Source: Diphasiastrum complanatum | Taxonomy: Eukaryota > Streptophyta > Lycopodiopsida > Lycopodiales > Lycopodiaceae | Assembly: GCA_029204225.1 (NCBI GenBank) | Contig: CM055100.1 | Location: forward strand, 66,034,322 to 66,098,321 | DNA length: 64,000 nt | Reading direction: 5' to 3' | In this document: positions 11,050-23,800 of the stretch, piece after piece | Position numbering within the stretch: position 1 is the first letter of the stretch | How the letters are laid out: every line of letters begins with the position of its first letter | The notes under the pieces: model-generated | Seen by the model: only the letters and a program-made list of their open reading frames with translations | Told to the model about the DNA's origin: nothing | The model's database searches: none | Made by a program: the position numbers and the translations under genes

Positions 11050-13100
11050 AAGAATTGTGATAAATTAGATTTTCAGAATTACACGAGCATAATTGATTAC
11101 AATTTATTGGAATAAAATTTATAACAAACTCAATATCATACAATACATCCAAGTAAAAGACATTTTTCTCACTTGTGAAACATTTTTTTTGATATTTGTG
11201 GTGGCGAATTCTATTGACGAACTAACCATATTGTAATTTACTAATTACTTGCACAATTAATAAATCTTGTAATAGATGATAGTATTTATGACTGACAATG
11301 CCTGATTACAGTTCATGACTTCATAAAGTGCCGTAGAAGTTGATCGTGAGCAGATTGTTGTTATCGTGTTTGTTATCTGCGAGAAATAAACTATATTTAT
11401 GCGGATGTCAGGAACTTTGCATTTTCTGGGATTTTGAAAAAGGCCCAAAACAATGAGATATTCATGTATCTTTGATCCTTTGCGCTTTTCGCATTTTTTT
11501 GCCTGGGTTGCAAAGACCGCTTGTTGTTTGGTTGCAGCTATTTTTTTCTTGGCAATGTCTCTTTACAATTGATAGATATGATCCTTGAGATATTGTTCAT
11601 TGGTAAGAAAGGATTCATGCTCCAATTTGAGCTGTCAAGACTTCATCGAAAGGTATTGGCTATTCGCTATGGTAGCCTCTACGTGCTTCCTTCGCGACAT
11701 CAAGCTCGACTTGAATGATTTAGTAGCGGCCTCTACTTTCTGAAGCTAGGTCTGTAGGGCTTGTACATGTGCTTGGCTCTCATATTTCTCTTTTAAGTTG
11801 TGTGGCTTGATCACTCAAAACCTATAGGTATTGTTGTTGGGCAATAGAGAGTTGGTTTCTAGTTTGATCAGTCACTCTTGGAATGAACATCTGATGAAGT
11901 TGATGTTGGAGGCTTGTAAAGGCATTCTAACATGTCATGGCCTGATCATCCCAGGACGCAAAAAGGAATAAGGTAGGGATCGATTGAGGGATGAGTGTAG
12001 TGACATCGATAGATGTGATGGTGGGGATAGTGGCGGTAGTTGGAAGAATGATGACTGAAACCAAAGGAGAGAAAAGATGGATGATTGGGAAATTTATAAT
12101 GGCGAGGGAATGGATGGTGAGAAAGCAAGAGTAATAAGTGGAGAGGTGAAAATAATGGATGTTTGAACAACAAGTAAAGTTAGGGCGAGGATAGGGGATA
12201 ACATGCATGGAGGGGTTTGGTAAAGAGTCTCAATGGAGGGTGAGGCATGATGAGTCATATGTGCACCTATGGGTGGTGAAAGGGGAGATTCTGGGAGGTC
12301 ATGAGTTTGTTGGCGAGCTTTAAGCTACACGATAGGATCGTCTGTGAGTGGTAGCCGGTTCGGACTAACTTGGTATAAGAACACCAGAGTAGTGATGAGA
12401 TCCCGATAGGTGATGCAGATTGATTGCTTAAAGGTTGCTTGCAGTCTTTAATCAAGACAAAGGCACAATCGTAGACTACATTAGGGCCATCCACCACGGT
12501 CACCATGACCACGATGAGCTTGGCGATTTGCTGGAGAGATGGGAACTGACGACAAGGGTGACGAACATAAACTCAATAGCTTCTCAGAGACTCAAATTTA
12601 TGATCTACGAGATTAGCTAGGTAGCCATCATTGGCTTTGGTCTTGACATCGGCATGGTCGGGGAAGAAGAAATAGTACATTAGAGGAGTTACAAACTCCA
12701 AAAGGGCCGTCTAAGGAATGCCATGTAGGACAAAAAGAATCGTTGAATTTTGGAAATTCGATGAACTTTCAGGTCTAGTCTAGCTTAACCTTACCAATAA
12801 TGTGTAGTTAACATGAGACTATTATAACGCATGTAACTGCAACTTCAAGAATATATGACGCTCATTAACTAGCTTTTTTAAATTTGAACATGAGATTGTG
12901 TCCCTTGTTTTAACTAGTGAGAGAATAAACATAGAATCTTGTAACGCCATGGAAGAAGAAGAGTGTCTGATTTTTTCTGATCTGTCAGCTGATATTTGCG
13001 GAGATCAATCACCATTCATACGTAAAATAATAAATGCATCATGTTACGTTTCAATTTAATGATTCTTATGAGAAAGTGCACTTACCATATCTTCCTCGTC
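11050..13100. other. Decayed, possibly gag-like debris; no intact gene
   Basis: The minus strand between about 11,640 and 12,500 reads as low-complexity, frame-broken peptide rich in His, Pro, Thr and Gln. It resembles a worn gag region, but no domain can be named. No boundary, LTR or promoter is visible. Confidence 0.25.
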
Positions 13101-13119
13101 AGCTTGGAGTACACCAACA

Positions 13120-13635
13120 TCATGTAAATTGTAACCAGCAACAATGGTGGTCAGCTGGAATAGTATGTGTGGGGGCTGGAGGATACTTTTTCTGAAAAGT
13201 CAAAAACTCCTCCTCACTCGGCATATTAGTCTCATATGCCCTACTCTCAGATAACAGCCTCTGGAGGGCATCTGTCCCACTTGCCCATTCTTCTTGGTCC
13301 TCATAATTGATTCCATCTCTAAGGTCGTCATCATTAAAATCAATAAAATCTTCAAATTCAGTAATCATACTTGATAGAAGAAAAAGCATCTCATCTTCTC
13401 TAAGGTCCATTACGTCTCCAATTTCGTTTATGGACAAGAAAGGAATGTCATCCATATAGTACATATGGATGTCCAGCAGGGTTCTGCTTTGGTTATTCTC
13501 GCTTACGGTAGATAAGAGAGAGATTGAAAAAGCACGGGCCTTAGTAGGGTCATACTCTTGTGCTAACCTAGCCTCCTCTGCTTCTCCTAAAAGTCGCCTC
13601 TGTAGCAACGTGAGTACTGGGGGTTGGCAGACCAA
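13120..13635 (-). CDS. Hypothetical acidic protein ORF, 171 aa, unrecognised
   Basis: This is a 171-codon open frame on the minus strand. Its N-terminal part is charged and helical (LLGEAEEARLAQEYDPTKA). The centre is acidic, with MYYMDDIPFLSINEIGDVMD and EFEDFIDFNDDDLRDG, and the end is Pro/His-rich. No signal peptide, membrane segment or known catalytic motif is visible. Uninterrupted length in a region otherwise full of stops hints at past selection. The context (copia integrase downstream, LTR-like DNA around) makes a transposon-associated protein as likely as a host exon. The first ~20 codons overlap an 83-bp tandem duplication, so the true start is uncertain. Confidence 0.3.
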   Translation of the reverse strand: MVCQPPVLTLLQRRLLGEAEEARLAQEYDPTKARAFSISLLSTVSENNQSRTLLDIHMYYMDDIPFLSINEIGDVMDLREDEMLFLLSSMITEFEDFIDFNDDDLRDGINYEDQEEWASGTDALQRLLSESRAYETNMPSEEEFLTFQKKYPPAPTHTIPADHHCCWLQFT

Positions 13636-13777
13636 TCATGTCTGAGCTAGAGAATTCTGCCTCATCAAGGATAAGGCAAGATATGTAGCTAAAGGAGTAC
13701 TGGGGGTTGGCAGACCAATCATGTCCGAGCTAGAGAATTCTGCCTCATCAGGGATAAGGCAAGATATGTAGAAGACA
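13612..13777. repeat. Tandem duplication, 83-bp period
   Basis: GAGTACTGGGGGTTGGCAGA at 13,612 recurs at 13,695. Both copies continue through GAGCTAGAGAATTCTGCC and GGATAAGGCAAGATATGTAG with two visible substitutions. High identity implies a recent event. It sits at the 5' end of the 171-codon minus-strand ORF. Confidence 0.8.
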
Positions 13778-14639
13778 AAGGCCATCCCCTCCTGAACAAA
13801 CTGACAGACATGCTTGTGTTCCTCATAGAATATGACTCATTTGAACAGATCGATAAGTTTGGTGAGCTTATGATCATGCCTTTGCTTGGCACTAGGCTGG
13901 GCATGAGTTAGCATGAGTCAAATTAATGAAATGCACAAACTGTAGGCCATCCATTAGAAGAGTATCTTGTTGCAGGTAGTCATAAAAATCCTTATAAAGT
14001 TTAGGGAAAATTTTTCTATGATCAATGACAAACTTCTCTATGTCAAACTTCATATCGAAGTAGGAGGCAAAATGAGCCTATTTATTTCTAACCCCAGCAT
14101 TAGCAAGGAAGGAATGCAACGCTCTATCATGAGTGGAGCTGGTGGAAGAAGAAGCCATAATCAATACCACCACGTGCTGATGAGAGAGAGAAAGTGATGG
14201 ACAAGGCTACTGGCACATGATGACAACATGTCGAGTAGGGATGGGATATCAGCACGACATGCCTGGAGAGCAGAGGGTAACGATTGTAGTATGACGGGCG
14301 CGTGGTGGCGATATTTGGCTGATTTGGAGAAAGAGAAGGTTTGATTGTCTCAATTTTGCAAAAATGATTTCAGAGACCGATACTCTTAGATATACTTTCA
14401 TTGAGTGGATCTGGGCTGCACACCTGTCTTGAAAATGTACGGTCAAGATGGCTACACATGCAAAAAAAATGGCCAAGTTATTAGTCGACACGTTTATGGT
14501 CAAGATTGTGACATGTGTTCTTGCACATGCGAGACAATGAACAAGAATACAATCCTATCAGACTGTGACACATGTACGGTCGAGAATTTGCCATGTATCA
14601 TTGCACCTGCGGGAGAGGCCGCGTGTCACATCACACGTG

Positions 14640-14745
14640 CGGACATGATTACCTTGTCTGAACACTATATAAGCAGGTATTCGCCACATTCTTCGATTTC
14701 TATCTCTCGTGCTCTCTCTTGCCCCTTAGCTCTTGCAATAAACAG
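14640..14745 (+). promoter_or_regulatory. LTR-like promoter with TATA box and polyadenylation word
   Basis: CTATATAAGCAGG (near 14,665) is a good TATA box. It is followed within ~75 bp by CT-rich DNA and by AATAAA (near 14,738). TATA followed closely by AATAAA, without an ORF between, is typical of an LTR U3-R region. The segment upstream (14,440-14,640) has repeated ACATG/CGTGT words. LTR ends are not defined. Confidence 0.35.
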
Positions 14746-14859
14746 CCGTAAATCGCCACCACGCACCCACTCTTGTGCAATCCTTCAACCATGCCCTTCC
14801 CGCACGCCGTAGTGATATGCCACTTGTCTCATATCGCCACCACGCATCGTTGCCAGTTC

Positions 14860-15130
14860 CTGTCATCAAATTTTCCCATCCAGGGCATCATAGCGATATG
14901 GGCTCCTCCTATGGCTCCGAATATAAGCTGTAGTGGAAACAACTTCAGCCTAGAAGGACTTCGGAAGTGTCGCATGAGCAAGCATACACTTGGCCGATTC
15001 GACTAAGGTTCTGTTCTTTCTCTCAGCAAGTCCAATTGACTAAGGCAAATAGAAGGTAATGTATTGTTAGTCAATGTTGTTGTTAAGATAATACTCCTTG
15101 AATTCGGTAGAGATATATTCCCCCCTGTTG
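14860..15130 (-). pseudogene. Ty1/copia integrase core fragment
   Basis: The minus strand reads GGEYISTEFKEYYL, then SIGLAERKNRTLVESAK, then CMLAHATLPKSF and AEVVSTTAYI, with stops and frame changes between. These blocks match the copia integrase core, where the Glu of the ERKNRT block completes the DDE triad. At the Trp position after PKSF there is a stop. RT and RNase H are missing on the downstream (lower-coordinate) side. Confidence 0.65.
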
Positions 15131-17280
15131 TCGCCTCTTCAACTAGTTTTATCACACAACTTTGATCTAACTTGAGAATGATCTCCATCCTAAGTATAGA
15201 CCTTCTTTCTATGGTTTTATAGTAACTTTTATAATTGACATAGAGAATAATGTCCACATTGGATGCTTCACTATTTCTTACATCAATTTTACATATCAAG
15301 ATGTAATTAGAATATGAAGAACCAAATAGAATGTCAATGAAAAAATTCCTCCATGCTTCCATACTTGAACTCTTTGGAAAATAATAGCAAACAAACAATA
15401 AATGTGAGTAATAAACCAATGCTTGCATGTCTCCTTCCTTGATATGTCTCCACCATAAAATTCAATGTTGCCATCCATAAGCAATCATCAATCCTTGGAA
15501 ATCTATGAGTAAAAGAGTACAATAATGATGCTAATCCAGCTCCACATGACTCCATATAACTAGTACGTAGCACTATTCTGTCTTCAAGATCTACTTGACA
15601 CAAGAAAATGACCATAGATTCACCAAAAAACACTTATTGAATAGTTCATATTTCATTCTCAATGATTGACAAACAATCTAAACCTAGTACCTAGCCATTT
15701 GTCAGATCCTTCCAAAAAGCGCCAAAAAAATCATAAAATTACTATGAGCCAAAATCTTGTAAGTTTTATATATAAAACAAATTAATGCTTTTGATTGGTG
15801 ATAACGTAGGAGTCAATTTCATCTGTTCTAGTACCTTCTTAAGATATTGTAGACAACCCTGGAAAGCATTAGAGAGTTTTGAGCTCCAAAAAGACCCTTT
15901 AAGAATTCGTGCAAAATGTAGTTTATATTATTAAAATATTATAACACTAATACTTTTGACTTGCCATAACTTTTTAATCGTAGCTAGAAGTATGTCATGT
16001 AACATATCATTGGAAAGTTCTTGTCGAGCGCTTGCCAATGCACCAAACTCTGCTAAATTCGGACTTAGCACTAAAACGTTATGCCATTTTTATTGTGGAA
16101 TTAAAAATGTGGACTCAAAAAGTTATGTTACATAGATTTCAAATTTGAGTGTTTCGATTGGTCCATGTGTAAGAAAAAATTGAGAAAAAATATAAAAAGA
16201 ATCTTTACAAAGGGTCTTTTTTGGATTTAGAACTCCTCTAATGTGTAGCCGTTATCATTGTGGAAGTTGTAATGAGGATGATGATTGATAACACCAGTTA
16301 ACAACTCTAATAGCTGATAATGTAGGAGTCAATGACATCCATTTTACTACCTTCTCGAGGTGTTGTAGACAATCATGGAAGTGTAGACGTTATCGCTATG
16401 AAAATATGATGATTGTAGTGTGTTATCAGAACAAGAAAGAGTGAGTAAAATCAAATAATGCAAAATACGATGATGGGTGATTTGTGAGTTTGTTTTATTG
16501 CTTGTAATTTTTTTTCAAAACTCTGAAGTTAAATATATGAATTTATAACTAAAACTAGTTGGAATTTTATGGCAAAATACCTACAAAGTTGAAACCAATA
16601 GGTACTTTGCATCCAAGGGGGGCTTGAACCTAGGATCAAAGAAAGTTTGGACGCCAAGCTAAGTGAGACAACCCCGTTGGATTATTTTTAAAAATGGGAG
16701 GATGTAGCTTAAATTTAAAATTACTATTACATGATGTTTATTTGACCTATTGTTTTTTGGTTCTTCTATGTAAGACTATATCATTTTGTTGATAACTATT
16801 TGGTATTCTACGAGAGCCAACTAGGATTTGATCATTTGTGGTTGCAATAACAGTTGTCTTTGTAGATGGAGCCTGCTTAGTGACGAAGTGTAATCAAGCT
16901 CCACAATTTGTTGAGGTTAGCATGAGGATGTAATCTTGGGCCGACCTCAAACATTAGGATTGTAAATTGCATCAAAGAAATGCGAAAATTAGAGTCACAC
17001 ATTGGATCTTGTGGGTTCGCAGATTCAACTTAAGACAACTTGTCGAGCCTAATTGGTTCCCTCATAGGGTTTCTCTTCGTGTCCAAGCCAGAACTTATCG
17101 GGCTCGTCGTGTTTCTAGGCCGAATCGGTGGATCCCATCCTACTCCACTATACACAATGCCCTTTTATGTAAAAGGCTTGAACTTTATGACTCCATGACA
17201 AATAATGAGACAAATATAATAATGAATTGGAAAAATGCCTCCATTTGCATAGTCCCCTCCCCCAAAGTAGGCCCATTATC
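15131..17280. other. Intergenic DNA, no gene recognised
   Basis: A minus-strand open stretch at 15,334-15,633 (99 codons) has no family signature. From 15,780 to 16,400 there are repeated phrases such as GATAA(C/T)GTAGGAGTCAAT (near 15,801 and 16,316) and TAGACAA(C/T)C(C/A)TGGAA, suggesting a divergent ~500-bp duplication. The rest is AT-rich. Base composition changes sharply to GC-rich at about 17,280, where the BSL promoter begins. Confidence 0.4.
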
Positions 17281-17310
17281 TTGAGAATCCAGGCCGGACT
17301 GACGCGTGGA

Positions 17311-17874
17311 CACGTGTCAGACACGTCAGCTCCGCTTCCAGGTGGTGGCAGAGCGGATCCCGGTCGCGCGCCTGGCTGCGGCGCCCGTGCTCACCACGTG
17401 TCCGCTGACGATTGGCGTTGGGCATCTGCCGTACGGCGGTTGACAAAAGTCGTCGCTCCCACATGACAGCGACGGCCTGCCGGAGCGGCGAGGTTTATCA
17501 GTTGCGGCTCAGGAGGCTTCCGTGTATCTCAAAAAATATCCAACGGTTCCAACGTTCGAGTTTGTAGCTAGCGCTCAGATGTCTCCACGTGGAATCCATT
17601 CGACGGCTGAAAAGTATCCAAGTGTCTAGCATGCCACGTGGGACAGATCGAAGTGGTCAGCGGTGAGATGTCCTGCGCCGGTGAGGTCCCTCCTCCTTTG
17701 CCCCGAAGCTCCTCCTGCTCTTGCCTTCCTCCCTCCTCCACCCTCGCCCTTGTAGCTCAATGGCACGCTAAGAATCGAAGCTCGCCACCATTGGATGCTA
17801 TGGGAGACGCTCAAAACCTGCCACGTGTTTAAAATCTACCGTCTAGAGAGAGTCCACTGGCATTGAGCCACGTG
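17311..17874 (+). promoter_or_regulatory. BSL promoter with six CACGTG G-boxes
   Basis: CACGTG occurs at 17,311, 17,395, 17,586, 17,635, 17,822 and 17,869: six perfect palindromes in 564 bp, where chance predicts about 0.14. Additional ACGT cores (ACACGTCAGC near 17,321) are present. G-boxes are bound by bZIP, bHLH/PIF and BZR-type factors. The region is GC-rich compared with its left flank and lies 0.6-1.1 kb upstream of the BSL start codon. No clear TATA box was found. Which factor binds is inference. Confidence 0.6.
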
Positions 17875-17929
17875 GCCAGAATCTAAGTGAGATACACTTA
17901 TAATTGACCGCTCTTGGAAGCTATCAGCC

Positions 17930-18460
17930 CTGTCTCTCTCTCTCCCTTTCTCTCTCTCTCTCGGCTTTTCTCTGTGTTTTTTTTGCTCCTTTTTCTTGCT
18001 TTCTGCTCTGCTCTGCTCTGCCTCTGCAATCCAGGTGCTGAGAATCAGCAGGAAAGCGCAGCCGCTTTCGCCTTTCGCAGGTGGCAATGCCTGCGGATTG
18101 TGCTTCACAAGCCCAATTTCATGTGGTTTGCTTCCTCCCGGCTCTGCTCGCCTTTTTCTGCGCTTTCCATTGACGGATTATGTAGGAAAAACCCTGGTGT
18201 TTTGCATTTGTCAATTGCGAATGCCAGGTTGCGCTGGCATGGGTTAGGGCATTACAGAGCAGCTACTAATATCAGGTTGAATGTTTGAATGCACAGGAAT
18301 TAGCCATGAAAGGCGCTCCCTCGATACTAGGGCTTGGTATGCATATCGTGAATCTTCGAGTGTTGCTAGGGTTAACAGGCTTTTGTATTTGATGGAGGGA
18401 AGGGTTCACACACGATGCACTGCAAGGCTGATATAAGGGATTTGTTCATCTGGAGGGGTC
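17930..18460 (+). other. BSL 5' leader with CT-rich tract
   Basis: A pyrimidine tract of TCTCTCTCTC-type repeats (about 17,934-18,000) marks the likely start of the transcript, as in many plant 5' UTRs. Short upstream ATGs exist in other frames. An in-frame TAA lies about 27 bp before the ATG at 18,461, which fixes 18,461 as the first possible start in this frame unless a 5' exon is spliced in. Transcript boundaries are inferred. Confidence 0.45.
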
Positions 18461-20808
18461 ATGGAATTGGATGCACACATGGGGGCTGAGTCTGTTTTAC
18501 AGCCATCGGAAGCAGCATCTCAACAATTTATAAACAAACCAGAACTTGAGGAGCAGTATCTTCATCATGTACAGCAACAGCAGCAGCATTCTAAGATCAA
18601 GCAACCGCCCCCTGGGCCTAGGCCTGCGCCTTCGTTTAAAGTAGTGAATGCCATTATAGAGAAGAAAGATGATGGTCCTGGTCCGCGTTGTGGCCACACT
18701 CTCACAGTCGTGGCGGCAGTAGGGAATGAAGGTTCACCTGGCTACATTGCTCCCCGTCTTATTCTATTTGGAGGTGCCACTGCTCTCGAAGGCAATTCAG
18801 CGGCCGCTGGGCTGCAATCGCCTTCTGGAAACGCCATTAGTAAGAGTCGGCTACATCTTGGTAGCATCGTGGCCATTCTTGCGGTTGCTCGGTTGTCATT
18901 AATTGAACTCGTGAATTGAGGGGTGAATGTTGCTATCAGATCTTATGTGCAGACAGAGCTCGAGTTTGGTGAGACAAAGCATTCATGCCGTTTTTGTAAT
19001 TGCAGGATTGGCGGGCGCAACTGCAGATGTGCATTGTTTTGATATCTTGTCCAACAAATGGAAAAGGTACTTGAATCACTTCTGTAGAGGTCTATACATG
19101 AGCAATAGCTTATTCACATGATCACGAAATTCAAGTTCGTTGTTCGTTTTTTCAGCATTAACAATGCACAATTAGGTCAAGGTGAATCTTCATCAGTGGC
19201 ATTGTCAGAATGTTTTTATAATATTCCCATACACTGTTAATGAACCGTTCCAATCGGTAGTTATTATGCGTTTTAAGGCTAACCTTCTAGCACCGGGCAG
19301 GTGTCAGACTCTATACATCGTGTTACCACTTAGCAGAGTCCTGTGTCGCTTCGCTCGTAAGGTAGGCACTCCGAAGGCTTCGGATGATGTTAAGGCAAAC
19401 AACTTATCATTAAGTCTACAGACTTAGACTAAGAGTATATCACCATGCCAGTGAGCTTGCAAGGTGTCCTCAATTGTGTTTGAGCTTTAATCAGAAGGGA
19501 CTTGAAATTGTCCTTACCAAGGCTCATATTTTGCCTGATGTGGTTGCCCTAGTTTTTAGTCTAATCTGGTTTGAGAAGGCCGAAAGCTTTTATTGGAGAT
19601 TTAAATGAAGTATTTTTGCTGGAAATATGAATAGATTGATGTTCATCAGCTGATGCTCGGTAGAAAGTGAAGTTAAATGCATCGTGCCCTACAATGCTTC
19701 ATGCAGAGCTCTAATTCAAGTCTGATATGTAGTTTTGATGTCTTTTGTTCGTTTCTCTTTTCCTTGATTGAGTAACTTCGCAACAAATAAAGAATCAGCC
19801 TGGATTTGAGGTTTTTACCAAGCTCAAAAGCATTGAGTTGCATCATTGAAAGGCTTATTAAATGCAGCATCTTCCCTGTTAGTCTGATCACTGGTGAAAT
19901 GCATATGAAAATTGAGTTTTGGGTAGCTTCGGTTTTCTATGCTATTACCTCTATACTCGTGATTGCCAATGTTTGTATGATTCTTGTGCTGATGATCTCT
20001 GTCGCAAACTCGTAAGGTTGGATATGTTTTTCCTCATAAGTTTGATTAAAAAGTTTCAGCAATTGCTGATTTTTTTGAAATTGAAATTTTCAGCGTGTTT
20101 CCTGTAAATTCAGAAGCTTGCGTTATATGTGTGTGTAGAATAAATCCAGTGGGAGACCCTCCTTCCCCTCGTGCTGCTCATGCTGCAACTGCAGTGGGCT
20201 CTATGGTTGTTATTCAGGTATGAAGTTTGAAAATCAGTTGCAAACACTTGGCCCTATTAAGCCAGCTTGAGCTCAAAGCAAAGTGTTCTATTTGAAGACT
20301 AGCTTTTCCTGGGTACAAATGAAGTGATCTTATGATTGAGTAAAATCAGTGACCACTATTTTGAGCTGAATATGGGTCTACAAGGATCTTGTAAGCTAAA
20401 GAAAAGTCTACTTCTCATTTTTTATGTTTTGAAGAAAATTCTACTTTCGTTATGATTTTGAGCTATCAGTATCTGTCACATAGAATGTTTTTCTTTTATG
20501 GTTATTTTCAGGTGCAGTGTATGTGGCTTGTTGCAGGGTGGTATAGGTCCTGCTGGACTTTCATCTGAAGATCTTCATGTTCTTGATCTTACGCAGCCAA
20601 GGCCGAGATGGCACAGGTAGGATCATTCTTTGCCCAATCAAAATTTTCAGAATCTGTCAGACCAATCATATACACAAGTGACTAGGTCTGATTCTTCACA
20701 CATTGTTTTACAGAGTTGTCGTGCAAGGACCAGGTCCGGGACCTCGATATGGTCATGTCATGTCATTGGTTGGCCAGCGATTTCTCTTGTCAATTGGGGG
20801 CAATGATG
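18461..20808 (+). CDS. BSL: BSL exons 1-5: N-terminal tail and kelch blades 1-3
   Basis: Exons are 18461-18839, 19006-19066, 20139-20217, 20537-20616 and 20714-20808 (694 nt). The first ~60 residues are low complexity, with a QQQQQ run and PPPGPRPAP. The family-conserved [20 protein letters not shown] and then the first kelch Gly-Gly ([10 protein letters not shown]) follow. Exon 2 carries [19 protein letters not shown]. Exons 3-4 carry PPSPRAAH and IQGGIGPAG. Exon 5 carries [12 protein letters not shown] and LSIGGNDG. The donor after exon 1 is GTAAGA at 18,840. Exon 5 is followed by a 9.4-kb intron. Kelch blades form a beta-propeller for protein contacts. Confidence 0.93.
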
Positions 20809-23800
20809 GTAATCTTTTCCATAGCATATTATATGTTTCGTGATTTTCTTTTGGTGATATGTAGCCAAGTTACATTGGAACATGTTTTCCAGCGTTTCGC
20901 AATGCTAATTTGAACCCAAGTGCACTGACCTTTTAGTTTAAACTGAATTCAACATATCTACATAGATCTGTCTACATGTTAGTAGGATGTATCTAATCCA
21001 AAATACATAAGAGAGGGTTTATATTCTAGTGCCTTTATAAATATCAAAGAACAAGGTTAAAATCACTATGTACTTGTTTATCGGTTTATATAGATCAGGG
21101 TTTGTTTACATAATGCCACAAACTACAAGATAGATGCTAGATCTTTCACGCCATGATCTTTTTGCAAACTAACAAATGGTAAAACATCGAAGAACAAAGT
21201 AAAAATTCTATAGTTTGTTTCTTGTTTATCTTCCTATTCAAATAAGGGTTTGTAAGTTCAATTTTCTGATGACTTGTACTTATCACTAAAAAACTTATCC
21301 TAGTCTATCAAAATGGAAAATAAATTCTATTACATGATTAAAACATAGATATCTAGACATAATATATACACATAATGTATATACAACACAAGATAGGTGC
21401 AAAACCTCCCAACCATGGTTGCATAGGAATGAATGACGTAGTGTGTCCATGAACCGCCCGCGGTTTGTTGGCGAACGAACCACGATTCGTGGATGAATTG
21501 ATCAGATTCGATTCGAATAGGACCTAAAAACAAAAAAATAAAATAAAATGAAATAAAAAATGACGGTTCTTTGATTTTGAATGATTCTTTGGTTGTGACA
21601 TCAACGATTTTTTGTCTGGGCTTTTCAATGTTCTACTTTGTATTCAAAAAAACAAAACAAAAAAATGGTTTTTTAATTTTGAACGATTCTTCGATTGTGA
21701 CATCAACAATTTTGTGTCTTGGCTTTTCAATGTTTGGATTTGTATTTAAATGTTTACCTAGTGTATTATGTGATGGATATTTGTTGATGGATCATGAATA
21801 AATCATACATTACAAGGTTAAGTGGAAGTTGGAGCATGCAATCTAGTTTGTGAGGTTTGAATTGTGTCCATTTAACATTGTCTTCTTCACTTGTGATTGA
21901 TTCATGCCGATTCATCCGATTCTGAAAAAGCTGATTCTGAATCGGGTGGAAACACTAGAATGAAGAATGCATGACCAAGGCTCACACATAAACTCCGTCA
22001 AGCACAATTCAAAAACTTAAACATATCCTAAGCTAACGTGTGGTGCATGTATAACACTTGCCACTTGGCGGGACCTTGACACATAGGCAAGTATGCAAAA
22101 GGGATTTTTTTGGCATAGTGCTTCTCATGCCTCAATGACCTGAAGACAATTTTGAGATGCTCGTCATGCTCCCTTAAAGTTCTACTATGGATGAGAATAT
22201 CATCTAACTGAACTTCCCCAAATATGGACGAAGGAGATTGTTCATCATTTGCTGGAAGGTTGTAGGGGCATTCGTCAATCCAAACAGCAAGACAAAAAAC
22301 TCATAATGGCCGTACCTAGTCTTAAACTAGGTTTTAGCCACATCCTCACTATTAATTTGAATATGATGATGCCCTAATTTCAAATCGATTTTGGTGAAGT
22401 ACTTTGTACGATGTAATCAATCAATCAATTCATCTATTTGAGGTAAAGAGTATATGTTCTTAATGGTTAGTTTGTTTAATTTCTTATAATCTACACAAAG
22501 ACAAGTTCCTTTGTTTTTTTTATTAAACAATAAAAGCCCCCCCAAGGGAACTTGCTAGCCTTACATGGCCCATTTTTCGGTATTGTTGCAGTTGCCTAAA
22601 AACTTCTTCTTCCTTGGTGCTCATGTTGTAAGGGTACAAGTAATAGTGGAGCACTTCATTGTAAACGAATTTTTTAGCCAACATAAAGTAAGAAGTACAA
22701 TCCACATCATTCATGCATTCAACCGTTTCCATAGCAGGATTCAAGTACGAAAGAGAAATATCAACATTTTCATTAAGTTCTATCAAGAAGCCATTATGCA
22801 TAAAAGATAAACTATGAGCCTTATAGTCTTTCTTTGTGTACATAAAACCATTCCCTCCCAAGTATTACATCTACTTTGTCCAAATTCATAATGTGAAAGT
22901 CTAATTTATCCTTATAGGCTTGAAGTTGCAAAGGTAGGCCTTTCGCTCCCGTGGCTAGCTTTATCACATAATGGTGGTCATTTTGCTTTGTTTCTAGCTT
23001 TAGCTTTTGCATCAATATTAATAAGTTTATGTCTAGAACCATCATCAAACAAAATAGTTATGGCGTGGTCACCTACAGTTCTATTCATTCGAATTAGGTG
23101 GTGGGGGCCAAATACCGCCGTATTAAAACAACAACGCTCTGTTGACATACCCATCAGTTTGCAGGACAAATATCACAAGTCAGATTGTTGAAGGATGGTT
23201 CTGTAGAACAGATCGAGGAAGACAGGTTGATGAAATTTTCAGATTTGAAACCTAATAATTTTTTTGGTTCTACGTGAATTTACATGCAGGTATTTTCTAA
23301 GAAGAACCGTCGAACTTTTGGAACCGTCAAAGGTTTTTTGAAGAATCATCATATATTGAGGCATTTAACAACAAATTTTGTGGTACATGCAAAGAATTTT
23401 TAATCGTCAAAAATCTTCGTAAAATCGACAAAATATTTTATTGACTCATGAGTTTCATACAATGGCAAGTTTAAATGATGCGTTTTTTCTGAGGCAAGTA
23501 AACTTGACGGCACAAATTTTAGCATCTAGAAATTCAAGATGCAAAATATATTCATGGACCAAGAATATTGGGAAATTGTAAGAAGTGCCGAAGTTTCTCT
23601 CACAACTGATAGAGAATTGCGAGATTATATGAAATGACAAAGAAAAGCACATGATATCATTAGCTTATCAGTTAAAGATATGATTATTCCGCATATTATA
23701 GATGCTGCTGGACCCAAGGAACCTCAAGGATATTCTCAAGAATATGTAAGAGAATGTTAACCAATCTAAGGTTTTGTTCTTAACAAATAAGCTACGTACT

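Noticed and set aside
17750-17790. tRNA-like GTAGCTCAATGGCA word in the BSL promoter
   Set aside because: No cloverleaf: the acceptor stem, anticodon arm and TTCGA loop do not pair at the right distances.
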